Assembly: GCA_002293005.1 (NCBI GenBank)
Contig: DBCJ01000090.1
Location: forward strand, 1 to 34,739
Source of the DNA: Ignavibacteria bacterium UBA961
GTDB lineage: Bacteria > Bacteroidota > Ignavibacteria > Kapaibacteriales > UBA961
Direction: 5' to 3'
DNA length: 34,739 bases
Shown: one piece after another, positions 33,040-34,739 of the stretch
How positions within the stretch are numbered: position 1 is the stretch's first letter
Layout of the letters: each line of letters opens with the position of its first letter
Program-made: the position numbers and the translations under genes
Notes under the pieces: model-generated
The model's database searches: none
What the model was told of the DNA's origin: nothing
The model's input: only the letters and a program-made list of their open reading frames with translations

Positions 33040-34739
33040 ATGTCAGTCAAACAAGACACCATCACCGATACAATCGACATCACTGCAAATCTTCGCTCAC
33101 TTTATGAAGAATTAGTAGGTGAATTAAAACCTGAAGTTCGAAAAATCATTGAAGAATGGGATACGACAACCAATAATTATAGAAATGAAGAATTCACTTA
33201 TATGGTTCGCAATAAAGAGATTAAAGTTGCGAATTTCATTGAATCACTAAGTCACACAAAAATCCCCAAGATTTCAATTCCTACTTTCAAGGATTGGGGT
33301 GAAATTGTCCGATGGACCATGCGTGAAAATTTTCCCGGAGAATTTCCATATACAGCAGGTGTATATCCATTCAAGAGAACCGGAGAAGATCCAACCAGAA
33401 TGTTTGCAGGTGAAGGTGGACCGGAAAGAACCAATAAGCGTTTCCATTATCTCAGCCATGGAATGCCTGCGGCACGATTGTCGACAGCATTTGATAGCGT
33501 AACTTTATATGGTGAAGACCCTGATCCAAGGCCTGATATTTATGGAAAGATTGGCAATAGTGGGGTTTCGATAGCTACACTCAATGATGCAAAAAAATTG
33601 TATTCCGGTTTTGATTTATGTGATCCTAAAACATCAGTCTCAATGACAATCAATGGTCCGGCTCCAATGCTTCTTGCATTCTTCATGAATGCTGCGATTG
33701 ATCAAGAATGTGAAAAATACATTCATGAGCATGGTCTAGTTGAAGAAGTCAAAGCAAAGATTTCCGATATCTATGCACAAGCCAATCATGAATTACCCGA
33801 TTATTGCTCAAATCCCGCCACAGATAGTCATGAATTGCCAGATGGGAATACAGGACTTGGATTGGTATTGCTTGGTATTACCGGTGACAAAGTACTGTCT
33901 CCGGAAGTCTATGCACATTGCAAAGAACGCGCATTGAAAACTGTACGCGGAACTGTTCAAGCCGACATTCTGAAAGAAGATCAAGCGCAAAACACATGTA
34001 TTTTTTCGACTGAATTTGCGCTCAAGATGATGGGAGATATACAAGAGTATTTCATCCATAAACAAGTGCGAAACTTTTACTCTGTTTCAATTAGTGGTTA
34101 TCATATAGCCGAAGCAGGTGCAAATCCAATCACGCAATTGGCTTTCACCTTGGCAAATGGGTTTACATTCGTTGAGTATTATCTCTCACGAGGAATGGAT
34201 ATCGATGATTTTGCACCCAATCTTTCATTCTTTTTCTCAAATGGAATTGATCCTGAATATGCAGTGATTGGTAGAGTCGCTCGCAGAATATGGGCAAAAG
34301 CCATGAAGAATATATATGGCGGTAATGAACGTTCACAAATGCTGAAATATCATATTCAAACATCCGGTAGATCTCTTCATGCACAAGAGATTGATTTCAA
34401 TGATATTCGAACTACATTGCAAGCACTCTATGCGATATATGATAATTGCAATTCTCTTCATACCAATGCCTATGATGAAGCAATTACAACTCCGACTGAA
34501 GAATCAGTAAGAAGAGCAGTGGCAATTCAACTTATCATCAATCGTGAATTGGGCTTGGCAAAAAATGAGAATCCTTTGCAAGGTTCATTCATCATCGAAG
34601 AATTGACAGATCTCGTCGAAGAAGCGGTCTATGCCGAATTCAATAGAATCTCAGAAAGAGGCGGAGTATTGGGTTCGATGGAAACCATGTATCAAAGAAA
34701 TAAAATACAGGAAGAGTCGCTGTATTATGAGACATTGAA
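33040..34739 (+). CDS. Isobutyryl-CoA mutase-type (IcmF-like) B12-dependent acyl-CoA mutase, catalytic domain (partial)
   Basis: Adenosylcobalamin-dependent acyl-CoA mutases rearrange isobutyryl-CoA/butyryl-CoA or methylmalonyl-CoA/succinyl-CoA. The 566 visible residues correspond to the substrate-binding barrel of IcmF: KIPKISIPTFKDWGEIVRW, FPYTAGVYPFKRTGEDPTRM, YGKIGNSGVSIATLNDAKKL, KTSVSMTINGPAPMLLAFF and YHIAEAGANPITQLAFTLA. Specificity positions are Phe122 (Tyr in methylmalonyl-CoA mutase) and Gln317 (Arg in methylmalonyl-CoA mutase), the isobutyryl-CoA pattern. Known IcmF proteins carry a B12-binding and a MeaB-like GTPase domain before this barrel. Here an in-frame stop at 32974-32976 and the start at 33040 leave no room for them, so they are either C-terminal beyond the window or on separate genes. 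The gene runs off the right edge. Confidence 0.9.
   Translation, partial: MSVKQDTITDTIDITANLRSLYEELVGELKPEVRKIIEEWDTTTNNYRNEEFTYMVRNKEIKVANFIESLSHTKIPKISIPTFKDWGEIVRWTMRENFPGEFPYTAGVYPFKRTGEDPTRMFAGEGGPERTNKRFHYLSHGMPAARLSTAFDSVTLYGEDPDPRPDIYGKIGNSGVSIATLNDAKKLYSGFDLCDPKTSVSMTINGPAPMLLAFFMNAAIDQECEKYIHEHGLVEEVKAKISDIYAQANHELPDYCSNPATDSHELPDGNTGLGLVLLGITGDKVLSPEVYAHCKERALKTVRGTVQADILKEDQAQNTCIFSTEFALKMMGDIQEYFIHKQVRNFYSVSISGYHIAEAGANPITQLAFTLANGFTFVEYYLSRGMDIDDFAPNLSFFFSNGIDPEYAVIGRVARRIWAKAMKNIYGGNERSQMLKYHIQTSGRSLHAQEIDFNDIRTTLQALYAIYDNCNSLHTNAYDEAITTPTEESVRRAVAIQLIINRELGLAKNENPLQGSFIIEELTDLVEEAVYAEFNRISERGGVLGSMETMYQRNKIQEESLYYETL

Noticed and set aside
33040..34739. Methylmalonyl-CoA mutase large subunit
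   Set aside because: The sequence follows IcmF throughout, and the specificity residues are Phe122 and Gln317 rather than Tyr and Arg.
1..34739. CRISPR array, insertion sequence, prophage or defence cluster
   Set aside because: No regularly spaced direct repeats, transposase, integrase, phage structural or restriction/defence genes were seen on either strand.

Overview
The window is an AT-rich chromosomal stretch from a diderm bacterium, densely packed with housekeeping genes. An LptD-type LPS assembly protein, a giant secreted protein with a type IX secretion (T9SS) sorting tail, a DUF4292-like protein, short HPF next to HPr kinase, and repeated TAnnTTTG promoter-like boxes place it in the FCB (Bacteroidota/Chlorobiota) group. 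The mix of ASH-like repeat proteins, an actinobacterial-style Kgd enzyme and an IcmF-type mutase suggests a deep lineage such as Kapabacteria or a relative. That placement is inference, since no rRNA is present. I see no phage, IS element, CRISPR array or defence island.

Layout. Positions 1-2710 (minus strand): a tightly overlapping operon of a pterin synthase (PTPS), folE, rnhB and pyrC, the last running off the left edge. It is divergent from a plus-strand pair, a DUF4292/LolA-like exported protein and lptD (2841-6195). Convergent with lptD is a 1204-residue fused 2-oxoglutarate decarboxylase/dehydrogenase (6203-9817, minus), preceded by tRNA-Leu(UAA). From 10170 onward every gene is on the plus strand: arginase, hpf and hprK; a 1671-residue T9SS cargo protein; an operon of a two-domain oxidoreductase, E1 alpha, purT and E1 beta; an outer-membrane barrel-like protein and an L,D-transpeptidase; a Nif3-like protein, a C4 zinc-ribbon coiled-coil protein, RNase P RNA, miaE, fmt and rsmG; a 361-bp AT-rich intergenic region; a MltD-like lytic transglycosylase with five LysM repeats; a clear intrinsic terminator; a DUF3108 protein; and the start of an isobutyryl-CoA-mutase-type gene cut by the right edge.

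Functional themes. Central carbon and acyl-CoA metabolism is represented by the 2-oxoglutarate enzyme, the E1 alpha/beta pair and the mutase. Envelope work is represented by lptD and its neighbour, MltD, the L,D-transpeptidase and the T9SS cargo. Translation and RNA maturation are represented by rnpB, fmt, rsmG, miaE, tRNA-Leu and hpf. Pterin and nucleotide metabolism is represented by folE, PTPS, pyrC and purT.

Points most worth a second look are the mutase whose N-terminus lacks the B12 and GTPase domains of IcmF, the Kgd-type enzyme outside Actinobacteria, purT inserted between two E1 subunits, the PTPS-II-like motif beside folE, the structured leader of the lytic transglycosylase gene, and a palindromic DnaA-box pair after rsmG. 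I did not find convincing evidence for an entirely new multi-gene system.
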